From the NCBI RefSeq assembly GCF_002197755.1, contig NZ_NHOT01000011.1, positions 52,090-116,089 on the forward strand: DNA of 64,000 nucleotides, in the 5' to 3' direction. Position 1 is the stretch's first letter; each line of letters starts with the position of its first letter. The stretch comes from Pedobacter sp. AJM (lineage in GTDB: Bacteria; Bacteroidota; Bacteroidia; Sphingobacteriales; Sphingobacteriaceae). The notes beneath the pieces are model-generated. The model was given only the letters and a program-made list of their open reading frames with translations, made no database searches and was not told where the DNA came from. Shown one piece after another: positions 34,330 to 42,298 of this stretch. Position numbers and translations under genes: made by a program.

Positions 34330-34707
34330 TCAGATATCCAGGCTTTTCTGTAATAATTTTTCAACCATGCTTTCCAGGTAGGAAATATCAAAAGGTTTTG
34401 TGATCAGAAGATCATGTCCGCAGTCTAGACTTTCTTCATTTATAATTGCTGCTGACAGCAGGATTATGGGAACGTTAGACAGTGCCGGCATTTGCTTAAG
34501 TTTCCGGCAGATCACTCTCCCATCCTCAGCTCCCAGCATAATGTCGAGCATGATGAGGTCTGGTTTGAACTTCTCAAGTAAATTTTCGATATCGCTGATA
34601 TCAGCAATGGTTTCAATTTTATAATTTTCCTGATCAAAAATAAATGGAATCATCTCACGGATGTTTTCATCATCATCAATAAGCAATAATTGTTTCCAGA
34701 GTCGCAT
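34330..34707 (-). CDS. Single-domain response regulator (receiver only)
   Basis: A 125-residue CheY-like receiver with no output domain. Acidic pocket D11-D12-D13 in LLIDDDEN, phosphoacceptor Asp55 in LIMLDIMLGAEDG, and the conserved Lys in LLITKPFD. The usual MP after the Asp reads ML-GA, a minor deviation seen in many Bacteroidota receivers. It is the first gene of the three-gene signalling cluster, 67 bases before the kinase, and may act as a phosphate sink or shuttle. Confidence 0.9.
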   Translation of the reverse strand: MRLWKQLLLIDDDENIREMIPFIFDQENYKIETIADISDIENLLEKFKPDLIMLDIMLGAEDGRVICRKLKQMPALSNVPIILLSAAIINEESLDCGHDLLITKPFDISYLESMVEKLLQKSLDI

Positions 34708-35049
34708 AATTCAAAAGCTCAAATCTATATATAAATCAGAATTGGCGTACAAGTATATCTACGTGAATTTACCGCAACTATCATCATTACATTTCATTAG
34801 GAGCAGTTGTTAAACAGAAATTTAGATTCAATATGTAGGTATCAGGTCTGTATATGAAATTTTATCGCTTCAATTCTATAAAACAGTGCCTTTAAATACT
34901 TAGTCAGGATTAAGCACTAATAATGATTTGGGCCAAATAAAGCTGCAAGTTTTTGATTTTCAGACAATAGCCAATATCAGTAAAATCATTTTGAAAATGT
35001 TCAAAAATAAAATTCAATTATATAAGATAAGCCCATTACATTTGCCGGA
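34708..35049. other. Divergent intergenic region, gene-free
   Basis: A 342-base AT-rich gap between the signalling cluster and a hypothetical gene. No open frame or strong hairpin seen. It must carry the promoter of the signalling cluster; a -7 element for the rightward gene is at its right edge. Confidence 0.55.
35037..35044 (+). promoter_or_regulatory. -7 promoter-like element
   Basis: TACATTTG matches TAnnTTTG. If real, transcription would begin near 35050, which places the first ATG (35050) at the transcript end and favours ATG 35104 as the true start of the following gene. Confidence 0.4.
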
Positions 35050-35103
35050 ATGTTGTCACAATACCAAATCTTATATTTTTTTGAAGGCGAAGGATTAGTT
35101 ATC

Positions 35104-35397
35104 ATGGAACTTAAACGACTGGATATGCACGAGGGTGCAGATTTAGCTGAAATTTTCCATTGGCTTTATCTCGAAAAACAATCTCAGTCGTTAATTAAGT
35201 TATGGTTCAGGTCTATGGATTCATCAGCAGACATTGAGGAAAGATTTTTTGAGCAGGGCTATTTGAAATTCAATGCCAGGGAAGCTACCTTTATTGAAAA
35301 ATATAATTCAGCGCAGCATAAATTGATCAATAACCCCGTTGACGCAGTAAGAGAAGAAATTCACATCATTATCAAAAATTACCTGAAGCAACCTTAA
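35104..35397 (+). CDS. Hypothetical protein, 97 residues
   Basis: A soluble helical protein (MELKRLDMHEGADLAEIFHWLYLEKQ, then IEERFFEQGYLKFNAREATFIEKYNSAQHKLI). The frame extends to ATG 35050, adding 18 residues of poor character (MLSQYQILYFF); I prefer 35104 because of the promoter element at 35037-35044. No family recognised. It stands alone and is divergent from the signalling cluster, whose regulator might control it. Confidence 0.6.
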   Translation: MELKRLDMHEGADLAEIFHWLYLEKQSQSLIKLWFRSMDSSADIEERFFEQGYLKFNAREATFIEKYNSAQHKLINNPVDAVREEIHIIIKNYLKQP

Positions 35398-35562
35398 TAT
35401 TATTTTTTTTTCTTTTGGGGTTCACTTTTTAAGTCAAACCAGCCCTTCACCCATTTCTTCCGCCCATATCAAACAAATAACAACTTTATTTCCAGACATT
35501 TTTGGTTTTTAAGTGATAATTTCTTATATTGACGACATTAATCACCCTTAAATCAGATTGTT

Positions 35563-35733
35563 ATGAAAAATATAGCCATTTTCATTCTTGCTTGTCTGAT
35601 ATCTACAGGCTCAGTCTTTTTTTCTAAAACAATAGCTGCGCCCGAGTTGGGAATATCTACTATATTACTGGTATGGGGTATGGCGAGCTGGTATTTTATC
35701 AACCGCCAAAATTCAACTATTGAAGATGAATGA
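35563..35733 (+). CDS. Membrane miniprotein, 56 residues
   Basis: A short gene with an ATG start in good AT-rich context and protein-like codons. MKNIAIFILACLISTGSVFF forms a first hydrophobic helix, PELGISTILLVWGMASWYF a second; the tail INRQNSTIEDE is polar. Two membrane helices or a cleaved signal plus one helix. No family recognised. Its frame ends 19 bases from the convergent DinB gene. Confidence 0.6.
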   Translation: MKNIAIFILACLISTGSVFFSKTIAAPELGISTILLVWGMASWYFINRQNSTIEDE

Positions 35734-35752
35734 TACGTTGAAATTTATCCAC

Positions 35753-36268
35753 TCAAACTCCGTTATTTCTCACCACTGCCACGGTAACCATTAACTGTCC
35801 TAAATGGCGCATGGTATGTTCAGCGGCATGAAAGAGTAATCCAATAACAGTAGAAGGTAAACCTGCTCTACCAACTCCCCTATATGCAGTTAAAGTTGAT
35901 TCCGCTGTTTCTGTCAATTGTTTCAATGCCTGATTCACCTGAAGATTAAAACGCTCCACCAACATCAGCGTAGAAAGTTTCCCTGTGCTGTCATGCCCTT
36001 CTGCATTTAAATGCCGGAACTGTTCATCAGAAAGACTTTCTGCCCTGGCATAGGTAAATACCCGATCCAGCACGCCGCTTAAGTGTTGCAAATGAAATCC
36101 GGCTGAAGCCATTCCCGCAGGACGAACCCAGAGAAGCTCATCCGGAAATTGATTCAGATATTCGTTTAGTTCTTCCCTGGCCTGCAGCAAAGCATGGGCT
36201 ACAGGCTGTAGTAACGGAGGAATTTCTGGTATTGGTCCTCTTTGCCAAACTTCTGTTTTCTGTGTCAT
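35753..36268 (-). CDS. DinB/YfiT-like superfamily protein
   Basis: A 171-residue four-helix-bundle protein of the DinB/YfiT superfamily, probable metal-binding enzymes or thiol transferases. Metal-ligand His residues are visible in the usual places: FHLQHLSG in the second helix and HAAEHTMRHLGQL in the fourth. Related proteins include bacillithiol and mycothiol transferases. The N-terminus is rich in Pro (GPIPEIPPLLQPVA). Single gene. Cytoplasmic; substrate unknown. Confidence 0.85.
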   Translation of the reverse strand: MTQKTEVWQRGPIPEIPPLLQPVAHALLQAREELNEYLNQFPDELLWVRPAGMASAGFHLQHLSGVLDRVFTYARAESLSDEQFRHLNAEGHDSTGKLSTLMLVERFNLQVNQALKQLTETAESTLTAYRGVGRAGLPSTVIGLLFHAAEHTMRHLGQLMVTVAVVRNNGV

Positions 36269-36481
36269 ATTAATGCTTTTGCATTTAAAGTTAAGCTTAA
36301 TTTATAATTCAGGTTAAAAGCCGTAGAATAATCTTAAAACTTTAATGGTTTTCAGCCGTTTAATGGTGCAGATATTCATTGGCAACTAAAAACTTTTGCA
36401 GCACAAGTCTTTTTGCACAGAAGAATGACCAGTGTGTTGATATAATTTTTATAATTTTAAAGCCTAATACCATAAAGCCAC

Positions 36482-37300
36482 ATGTCCTTCCGTTCACTTT
36501 CAGTCAATCACTTTTCTCAATATCAGGAAACACTTTCAGCACTACCTGATGCAAAGGAACGCTATTCTTTCATTAAAGAACTTTATCAGCGTTTAACCAT
36601 AAATGAAGAAGAGTTGGAAGCACTGCAATTTGAGGCCGCACTTACCGAAATTCAGGAGCAACATGATCTTCAGAAAGATGCTTTTAGAAATGACCACCAG
36701 GTATTGAAAAGCATTAGGAAAGCTATTGACGACCGGATTTTAGCCGTAGAACAAAAGCTCTATCTTGGCCTGCCGGATGACCTGGCTGAAATGGATCGTT
36801 TAATAGCAGAGCAGGAAGCTATTGTTGCAGACCAGGAACAGCTCAATGAAAATGAACTTGCACTTTTAGAAAAGATGAGTCAGAGCGATATCAGCTATGG
36901 AAAAAAACTGGCCGCTCTTGATCAGTCCAAAACCAATCGCGAAGTGCCCTTAAAATCAAAACTCGAAAGGCAACTTGCACAAGTAGCAGAAGCAGAGAAA
37001 CAAACTGCATTTCGTACCGGTATAATTTCAATGGTAATAATTTTGCTGATTCCGATTATCCTTGATTACTTTGCCTATCTGCTTGGATTAAACGGAAAAA
37101 CCGATACCAGACTCATCTTTACGCACTATGTCTTCCTCATTTCTTTAATCCTTATTGAATTCTTTTATGCACAACGCATTAAGATCCTGGTTGCTGCATT
37201 TCTTGCTAAAAAACAAGGTGATTTATTTTTAAATGAGATTTCAGCTTCGCTGGAAAGTATTGAAAAGAGCAAACGAAAACTGACTATTAACCGCAATTAA
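36482..37300 (+). CDS. Coiled-coil membrane protein, unknown function
   Basis: A 272-residue protein of three parts: a long, highly charged helical region (about 1-170) rich in Glu, Gln and Leu that should form coiled coils; two membrane helices (TGIISMVIILLIPIILDYFAYLL and THYVFLISLILIEFFYA); and a basic C-terminal helix. No family recognised. The layout, cytoplasmic coiled coils attached to a two-helix hairpin, resembles membrane-bound scaffold or mechanosensing accessory proteins, but that is only a shape comparison. Single gene with its own short upstream gap. Confidence 0.7.
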   Translation: MSFRSLSVNHFSQYQETLSALPDAKERYSFIKELYQRLTINEEELEALQFEAALTEIQEQHDLQKDAFRNDHQVLKSIRKAIDDRILAVEQKLYLGLPDDLAEMDRLIAEQEAIVADQEQLNENELALLEKMSQSDISYGKKLAALDQSKTNREVPLKSKLERQLAQVAEAEKQTAFRTGIISMVIILLIPIILDYFAYLLGLNGKTDTRLIFTHYVFLISLILIEFFYAQRIKILVAAFLAKKQGDLFLNEISASLESIEKSKRKLTINRN

Positions 37301-37366
37301 ATCACAACCGGCAATCATTCATGAATATGCCTTCTGGTCTGAAGCGAAAATAAAACCTCAACTGCT

Positions 37367-38443
37367 CTAAGGCACTACGGTATAAAACAGATAGGAAGCA
37401 AATATTACAAGCAATACCACTCCCTGCTGTACGTTTGTTTTACCGGTAGCCAACGAGAACATAATGGTAATCATAGATAGCAGCAGCAATACAGTAGAAC
37501 TCATATCAATACCTAAAGTAATCGGCATCCCAAAAGCAATAGACACTGCTGCAACAGCCGGAATGGTTAAACCGATGCTGGCCAAAGCAGATCCAAGTGC
37601 AAGGTTCAGGCTGGTTTGAAGCCTGTCTGCTTTTACAGCTCGGTAAGCGGCCAGGCCTTCAGGCAGTAAAACAATAGCCGCAATAATTACCCCTACAACA
37701 GACTGTGGTGCCCCCAAGGCCAATACCATCACTTCAATATCATTAGAAAGAAACTTGGCCAATAGCACTACCGTTACCAAACTAATAATTAATAAGGCTA
37801 GACTGCTAAAGGTGGTTGCAATATTTGGTGAATGTTCATGTTCTTCTTCAGAAGCCGGATCTTTTGGTAAAAAGTAATCTCTGTGACGTACCGTTTGCAT
37901 AAAAATAAAACCACCATATAAAACCAGTGATACTATAGAAACAAATATTAACTGACTGGTGGTATATTCTCCAAGCGCACCGCTAATGGTATAATTTGGT
38001 AAAATAAGGGTAAGTACCAGGATGGATGCCAGCGTAATCAATGCTGCATTTACACCCTGTAGTTTATAGATCTGTTCTTTAAACTTAATTCCTCCGCGCA
38101 GCAAACAGATACCAACAATAGCGGTTAAAATAATCATGACGGCTGCAAAAACAGTATCCCTTGCCAGTGCTCGGGTGGCATCACCTCCGGCAAGCATTAA
38201 GGAAACGATCAGTCCAACTTCAATAGTAGTAATGGCCAGGGCAAGGATAATGGTTCCAAAAGGTTCACCAACCCGGTGTGCAATTACTTCCGCATGATGT
38301 ACCGAAGCCAGAATACTTCCCACCAGCAAACCTGCCAGGATAATCCTGAACCAGCCACCTAGTTCAACTCCAGTTAAAAAATAAGATAAAATGCCTAGTA
38401 TAGGTATAATGATAGTCCACTTGGGTAGATTTATATATTTCAT
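37367..38443 (-). CDS. ChaA-like Ca2+(Na+)/H+ antiporter
   Basis: A 358-residue transporter of the Ca2+:cation antiporter superfamily, resembling ChaA/CAX-type exchangers. About eleven membrane helices. The paired alpha repeats are visible: VGEPFGTIILALAITTIEVGLIVSLML in the first half and LPEGLAAYRAVKADRLQTSLNLALGSALASIGLTIP in the second, each with the conserved acidic residue (E in TIEVG and LPEG). A His/Glu-rich cytoplasmic loop (PASEEEHEHS) in the middle may bind metal. It exports Ca2+ or Na+ in exchange for protons. Confidence 0.88.
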   Translation of the reverse strand: MKYINLPKWTIIIPILGILSYFLTGVELGGWFRIILAGLLVGSILASVHHAEVIAHRVGEPFGTIILALAITTIEVGLIVSLMLAGGDATRALARDTVFAAVMIILTAIVGICLLRGGIKFKEQIYKLQGVNAALITLASILVLTLILPNYTISGALGEYTTSQLIFVSIVSLVLYGGFIFMQTVRHRDYFLPKDPASEEEHEHSPNIATTFSSLALLIISLVTVVLLAKFLSNDIEVMVLALGAPQSVVGVIIAAIVLLPEGLAAYRAVKADRLQTSLNLALGSALASIGLTIPAVAAVSIAFGMPITLGIDMSSTVLLLLSMITIMFSLATGKTNVQQGVVLLVIFASYLFYTVVP

Positions 38444-38618
38444 AATTAAAATTGAGTTGCTTAACTAACAAAAAACTATATGTAGAGTTTTAATAAATCC
38501 GAATCAATAGGTATCAGCCGGCCCTGAAAACAATTGCATTTATTAGAAAACACTGGTATATTTATCAGATCAATCGAAATAATAAATTCAGAATATCACA
38601 AAAACTAATTTTTAAATT

Positions 38619-38780
38619 ATGCTATTTTATGCGGTTCCTTTATATTTTCTGGTTTTCATTGGCTGGCTGATTTACGCCGGGTTGATCAAAAGAAACCTGA
38701 AGCAAAATTTACCTTTGGTATATTTTGGGGGTGTTTTCAGTGTAATCTGGGTGGTGATTACAATTATATCCTTTACATAA
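38619..38780 (+). CDS. Membrane miniprotein, 53 residues
   Basis: An ATG-started small gene encoding two hydrophobic helices, FYAVPLYFLVFIGWLIYA and VYFGGVFSVIWVVITIISF, joined by a short basic loop (LIKRNLKQN). No family recognised. The frame lies in the gap between two minus-strand genes and ends 12 bases from the end of the DUF421 gene. The AAATTATG start context is typical of this window. Confidence 0.55.
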   Translation: MLFYAVPLYFLVFIGWLIYAGLIKRNLKQNLPLVYFGGVFSVIWVVITIISFT

Positions 38781-38792
38781 TCAGTTCGGGCA

Positions 38793-39494
38793 TTATGTAT
38801 ATCGCACAGTATTAATTGCAGGTACCCATTCCTTTTTGCCACAACGTTCGCAAATATGTGCTGTTGCTATTTTTACCACTTTGGCGCAATGTGTACAGGC
38901 ATAATGGCCATCCTTAAAAATATTTTCAGTTTTTTGATGATAGGGTTTTGGGAAGATAGGCAAGCCGTAATCAATCTGTTCATCGGGATAAAACAAGAAG
39001 CTCACCTGCCCGTTGGTTTCCAGTACCGCTGCCCTGACCTGGCCAAGATGCTCAATATTCTGAACCCTCATTTCTGCAAAAAATTCATCTTTGGCAAAGT
39101 TGGCATCACCGTCTTTTTTCATGGTAAATAAGCCATCTTCCACAATATACATCGGGTCTCCTTCCAGGATCATTTCAATTTTCTGGCTTTTAGCCGTAAG
39201 ATAAGTAATCAGCCTGTACAGCAGCAGAATAACGATAAAAACCAGCAAAGATGGTAAAATAGCAGATTCCGAACTAACCATAGGGTCGCCTGCAGCAGAA
39301 CCCAGCGCAATAATGATGGCCACTTCAAAGATACTAAGCTGGCGAACGCCCTTTTTTCCTGATGACCTCAGAAACACCAATACAAAAGTAAACATGATTA
39401 ATGTACGGATCCCAATTTCCAGTGCCAATGAAAAATCAAGGTCCCTTAACCAAAAATTCTTCCAATCAATTTCGAGCAAAATATTTATTCCCAT
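38793..39494 (-). CDS. DUF421 (YetF-like) membrane protein with C-terminal zinc ribbon
   Basis: A 233-residue protein with three N-terminal membrane helices (IGIRTLIMFTFVLVFL, FEVAIIIALGSAAGDPM, PSLLVFIVILLLYRLI) followed by the DUF421 soluble domain (KIEMILEGDPMYIVEDG, EMRVQNIEHLGQVRAAVLETNGQVS). Beyond the usual end it carries a small zinc-ribbon-like tail with Cys200-x2-Cys203 and Cys215-x2-Cys218. YetF-like proteins are linked to spore and envelope stress functions in Firmicutes; the role in Bacteroidota is unknown. The tail could sense redox or zinc. Confidence 0.85.
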   Translation of the reverse strand: MGINILLEIDWKNFWLRDLDFSLALEIGIRTLIMFTFVLVFLRSSGKKGVRQLSIFEVAIIIALGSAAGDPMVSSESAILPSLLVFIVILLLYRLITYLTAKSQKIEMILEGDPMYIVEDGLFTMKKDGDANFAKDEFFAEMRVQNIEHLGQVRAAVLETNGQVSFLFYPDEQIDYGLPIFPKPYHQKTENIFKDGHYACTHCAKVVKIATAHICERCGKKEWVPAINTVRYT

Positions 39495-39554
39495 TGGAAT
39501 ACAACAGCTTTTAGCAGGATTTGTTGCTGCTCTTCCTGAATGATGGGCAATATA

Positions 39555-40049
39555 TCAGCTAAGTTGCTGATCCCAGCCAGTCTTGTTTTTTTGCCTGACC
39601 GTTGGTTTTGCCTGTACGGTAAAATCATCTGAGAAATCATGGTTAAAGACCTGAAACGTCACAGACCACTCATCTTTTAATAGTCCGGATACAAACTTTG
39701 AAAATATCCCTTCAAAGCTTCTAAAGCTGATATCTGCCTTACAAACCACCAAATATTCCCGGTCAGATTTGATAATTACTTTATGAATCAGATTTCCCCA
39801 TCTGGAGGTTAAAGCCAAAGGCAGGTGATTGAAATTTTGCTGATCAATAAAAGCAGCTAATTCCCTTAAAAATGAAGGTGAAAAATCTGTTCCACTCACC
39901 TGACGCCATGTTCCTTCTGATTTTTCCATGCTGCCCAGCAACTCCCCATCCAGCAATAAACGCCATGGATCTTCAGGAGAAAACTGAATCATCTGATAAA
40001 TGAGTATTTCATTATTGGCCTTTCTTGAAAAAAACTCCAGTTCAATCAT
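39555..40049 (-). CDS. Hypothetical protein, 164 residues
   Basis: A soluble protein with no signal peptide, with a mixed alpha/beta pattern (MIELEFFSRKANNEILIYQMIQF, EYLVVCKADISFRSFEGIFSKF, EWSVTFQVFNHDF). No family recognised. ATG start. It is 60 bases upstream of the DUF421 gene on the same strand and may be cotranscribed with it. Confidence 0.65.
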   Translation of the reverse strand: MIELEFFSRKANNEILIYQMIQFSPEDPWRLLLDGELLGSMEKSEGTWRQVSGTDFSPSFLRELAAFIDQQNFNHLPLALTSRWGNLIHKVIIKSDREYLVVCKADISFRSFEGIFSKFVSGLLKDEWSVTFQVFNHDFSDDFTVQAKPTVRQKNKTGWDQQLS

Positions 40050-40283
40050 AATTTAAATATCAATCCCAATAGTTTTCAAATATAACAATAAATACTAAAA
40101 ATAATAGCAATCAGTTTCTGTAATTAATAAGCCAATCAAAAGCAGGCGATACGTTTTGATAGATAAGTTGTTTAATTTTAGCTAATTTGCTTTTAGGAGC
40201 TATTCTCATATATCTGTTACAATCATAATCTTGGCACAGCATTTGAAATTTAATTAAAACACACAAATTAAATTTAGATTATT

Positions 40284-40778
40284 ATGAAAAAGCTATTCAT
40301 CATCTCCGCGATTGCAGGAATTGTTGCTTTAACATCCGGTCAATCTAATGCTCAGGTAAGTTTAAATGTAAATATTGGCACACAACCTGCATGGGTTCCT
40401 GCTGGTTACCAAAATGTAAACTATTATTATTTACCGGAAGTAAACTCCTATTATTATGTACCACAACGGCAGTTTGTATACCTGAATGGAAACAGGTGGA
40501 CCAGATCAAGAAGCTTGCCTGCCAGATACAGGGGTTATGATTTGCGCCAGGGAAGAAAGGTTGTGGTATATGGAAATCAGCCTTACCGAAGCTATTATAC
40601 ACACCGGGTGAAGTATGCAAACGGACCAAGAGTTTACCGATCAGCCTACGGAGGCGGTCCACGTTTAGATCATGCCGGACCAGGAAGAGGTCGACACCAT
40701 TTTTTTAAGGGAGATAGAAGACACCATAATGGTCACGGACCTCACGGCGGGCCAAGAGGGCGACATGGAAGACATTAA
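40284..40778 (+). CDS. Secreted basic His/Gly/Arg-rich protein
   Basis: A 164-residue exported protein. A Sec signal (MKKLFIISAIAGIVALTSGQSNA) is followed by a Tyr-rich, strand-like domain (VNYYYLPEVNSYYYVPQRQF, LNGNRWTRSRSLPARYRGYDL) and a strongly basic tail made of Gly, His and Arg (RGRHHFFKGDRRHHNGHGPHGG). The His-rich tail could bind nickel, copper or zinc, or polyanions such as nucleic acid. Proteins with this YYYLPE..YYYV layout are, as I recall, common in Sphingobacteria and unnamed. Single gene with its own terminator. Confidence 0.75.
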   Translation: MKKLFIISAIAGIVALTSGQSNAQVSLNVNIGTQPAWVPAGYQNVNYYYLPEVNSYYYVPQRQFVYLNGNRWTRSRSLPARYRGYDLRQGRKVVVYGNQPYRSYYTHRVKYANGPRVYRSAYGGGPRLDHAGPGRGRHHFFKGDRRHHNGHGPHGGPRGRHGRH

Positions 40779-40801
40779 TTAATTCATTAAGGAAATAATT
40801 G

Positions 40802-40829
40802 GCCGGAAGAGATTATCTTTCGGCTTTTT
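40802..40829 (+). terminator. Terminator of the His-rich protein gene
   Basis: GCCGGAAGA and TCTTTCGGC pair (one G-T) around a five-base loop and are followed by TTTTT. It starts 24 bases past the stop. Confidence 0.8.
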
Positions 40830-40876
40830 GATATGCAGTAAAGTTTTTCATCTTCAATTCAGAATAGCAATCAATA

Positions 40877-40906
40877 ATAAAGGCTGGAATTTCTCCCAGC
40901 CTTTAT
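40877..40906 (-). terminator. Terminator of the receiver gene
   Basis: ATAAAGGCTGG and CCAGCCTTTAT form a perfect 11-bp stem, about 37 bases past the stop of the minus-strand receiver gene. The T-run that follows on the minus strand is weak (TTATTATTG). Confidence 0.65.
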
Positions 40907-40942
40907 ATTTTGCAAATGTTATTAATTAACCTACTAAAGTAA

Positions 40943-41341
40943 TTAAGCTTTTGCAGGGCTATTTTCTTTACTGATTTTTAACTGTGCGTTAATGCGGTCT
41001 AAAACATCATAAATATCAAAAGGCTTACTGATGTAATCATTGGCAAAGGCTGCAATTGCTTTTTGTTCGCTGTTATTTTGTGCAGACATTACAATAATGG
41101 GAATGTGTTTGGTAAACATATCTGTTTTTAAATCTTCACATATCTCTGCACCATTTCCATCAGGCAACATCACATCCAGCAAAAACAAGTCTGGCATAGC
41201 ATCCTGAATATTTTTTTTCAATTCTGCGAAAGAAGATGATAACTGCAATTCAAAGCCCTCTTCTTTTAAAAGAATTTCTATTACATTTCTGATTTCCTGA
41301 TCGTCTTCTAAAATGTGTATTCGTTTAGTTTCCATATTCAA
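40943..41341 (-). CDS. Single-domain response regulator (receiver only)
   Basis: A 132-residue CheY-like receiver: acidic pocket E12-D13-D14 in ILEDDQE, phosphoacceptor Asp56 in LFLLDVMLPDGNG, Lys in YISKPFD. No output domain. It lies 33 bases downstream of the GlpR-type repressor gene on the same strand, so the two are probably cotranscribed; no kinase is adjacent. It may be a partner of an orphan kinase elsewhere. Confidence 0.88.
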   Translation of the reverse strand: MNMETKRIHILEDDQEIRNVIEILLKEEGFELQLSSSFAELKKNIQDAMPDLFLLDVMLPDGNGAEICEDLKTDMFTKHIPIIVMSAQNNSEQKAIAAFANDYISKPFDIYDVLDRINAQLKISKENSPAKA

Positions 41342-41374
41342 ATTATATTGTTTTGGTTCTTGTATAAAATAAAT

Positions 41375-42139
41375 TTATACGATAGTTACAGTAACACCTA
41401 AGCCTTCTAAATGTTTTACAATTTGTTCAGAAATTCCTTTATCGGTAATGATATGATCAATTTCTTCCAGCCCGCATATTTTCCCAAAGCCTCTTTTTCC
41501 AAATTTGGTAGAATCAGCAAGTACGATTGTTTTTTGAGCGGCATTAATCATTTTTCTGTTCAGGTGGGCTTCCATCGCATTGGTAGTGGTTAAACCGAAA
41601 TCCAGGTCAATTCCGTCAACCCCTAAAAAAAGTTTGTTAAAATAAAAATCCTGCAGCACCTGTTCTGCATAGGCACCCATTACAGAAGAAGAACTTTTTC
41701 TTAAAATTCCGCCAAGCTGGATCACTTCTATATTGGGTTCGCGCATTAATTCCAAAGCAACATTAAGTGCTGATGTTACCACGGTTAAATGGGTTGATGG
41801 TGTAATGTTTTTAGCAAAATAATAAACCGTGGTGCCTGAAGCGATGACAATAGAATCATTTTCATTCAACAATGCAGCGGCGGCCATACCGATTTTATTT
41901 TTTTCTGTAGATTGGATTTTCTCTTTCTCATTTACCGGCCGATCAATGGTATAAGGATTATTAACAGTGGCACCACCATGGGTTCTGAAAAGTAAGCTCT
42001 TATCTTCCAGGAGTTTTAAGTCCTTTCTTATCGTCACAGAAGACACTTTCAACTCCTTACATAAATCCACAACATTGATATATTGATCCTTTTGTAAGCG
42101 ACTTAAAATAAACTGGTGCCTCTCCGCCAAATTCATCAT
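41375..42139 (-). CDS. DeoR/GlpR-type transcriptional repressor
   Basis: A 254-residue regulator of the DeoR family. N-terminal winged helix-turn-helix (ERHQFILSRLQKDQYINVVDLCKELKVSSVTIRKDLKLLEDK) and C-terminal sugar-phosphate-sensing domain (IGMAAAALLNENDSIVIASGTTVYYFAKNI, later LFLGVDGIDLDFGLTTTNAMEAH). Family members bind a phosphorylated sugar or polyol and then release DNA. It is divergent from glpD-glpK-glpF, so glycerol 3-phosphate is the likely effector and the operator is likely the tandem repeat at 42230-42253. Start is ATG 42139 or the adjacent 42136. Confidence 0.92.
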   Translation of the reverse strand: MMNLAERHQFILSRLQKDQYINVVDLCKELKVSSVTIRKDLKLLEDKSLLFRTHGGATVNNPYTIDRPVNEKEKIQSTEKNKIGMAAAALLNENDSIVIASGTTVYYFAKNITPSTHLTVVTSALNVALELMREPNIEVIQLGGILRKSSSSVMGAYAEQVLQDFYFNKLFLGVDGIDLDFGLTTTNAMEAHLNRKMINAAQKTIVLADSTKFGKRGFGKICGLEEIDHIITDKGISEQIVKHLEGLGVTVTIV

Positions 42140-42229
42140 AAACTTTTTTAATTAAGTATTTCGCAAAATAGCAAATAAAAATCTCTATAAAATTGATTTG
42201 TGGAAATATTTAATATTTTTTTAATACAA

Positions 42230-42253
42230 TTCGTATATGATTTCGAATTTGAT
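42230..42253. promoter_or_regulatory. Candidate DeoR/GlpR operator (tandem direct repeat)
   Basis: TTCGTATATGAT (42230-42241) is followed directly by TTCGAATTTGAT (42242-42253), identical in 10 of 12 positions. A weaker third TTCG copy (TTTCGTTTT) follows near 42273. Direct repeats around a TTCG core are typical for DeoR-family operators. It lies 46 bases before glpD and 90 bases before the repressor start. Confidence 0.6.
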
Positions 42254-42257
42254 TATC

Positions 42258-42265
42258 TATACTTG
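42258..42265 (+). promoter_or_regulatory. -7 promoter-like element of the glp operon
   Basis: TATACTTG matches TAnnTTTG with one mismatch and sits just after the presumed operator, 33 bases before the glpD start. A repressor bound at 42230-42253 would cover the -33 region. Confidence 0.4.
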
Positions 42266-42298
42266 CGTATTGTTTCGTTTTAAAATTAGTGAAACCAA

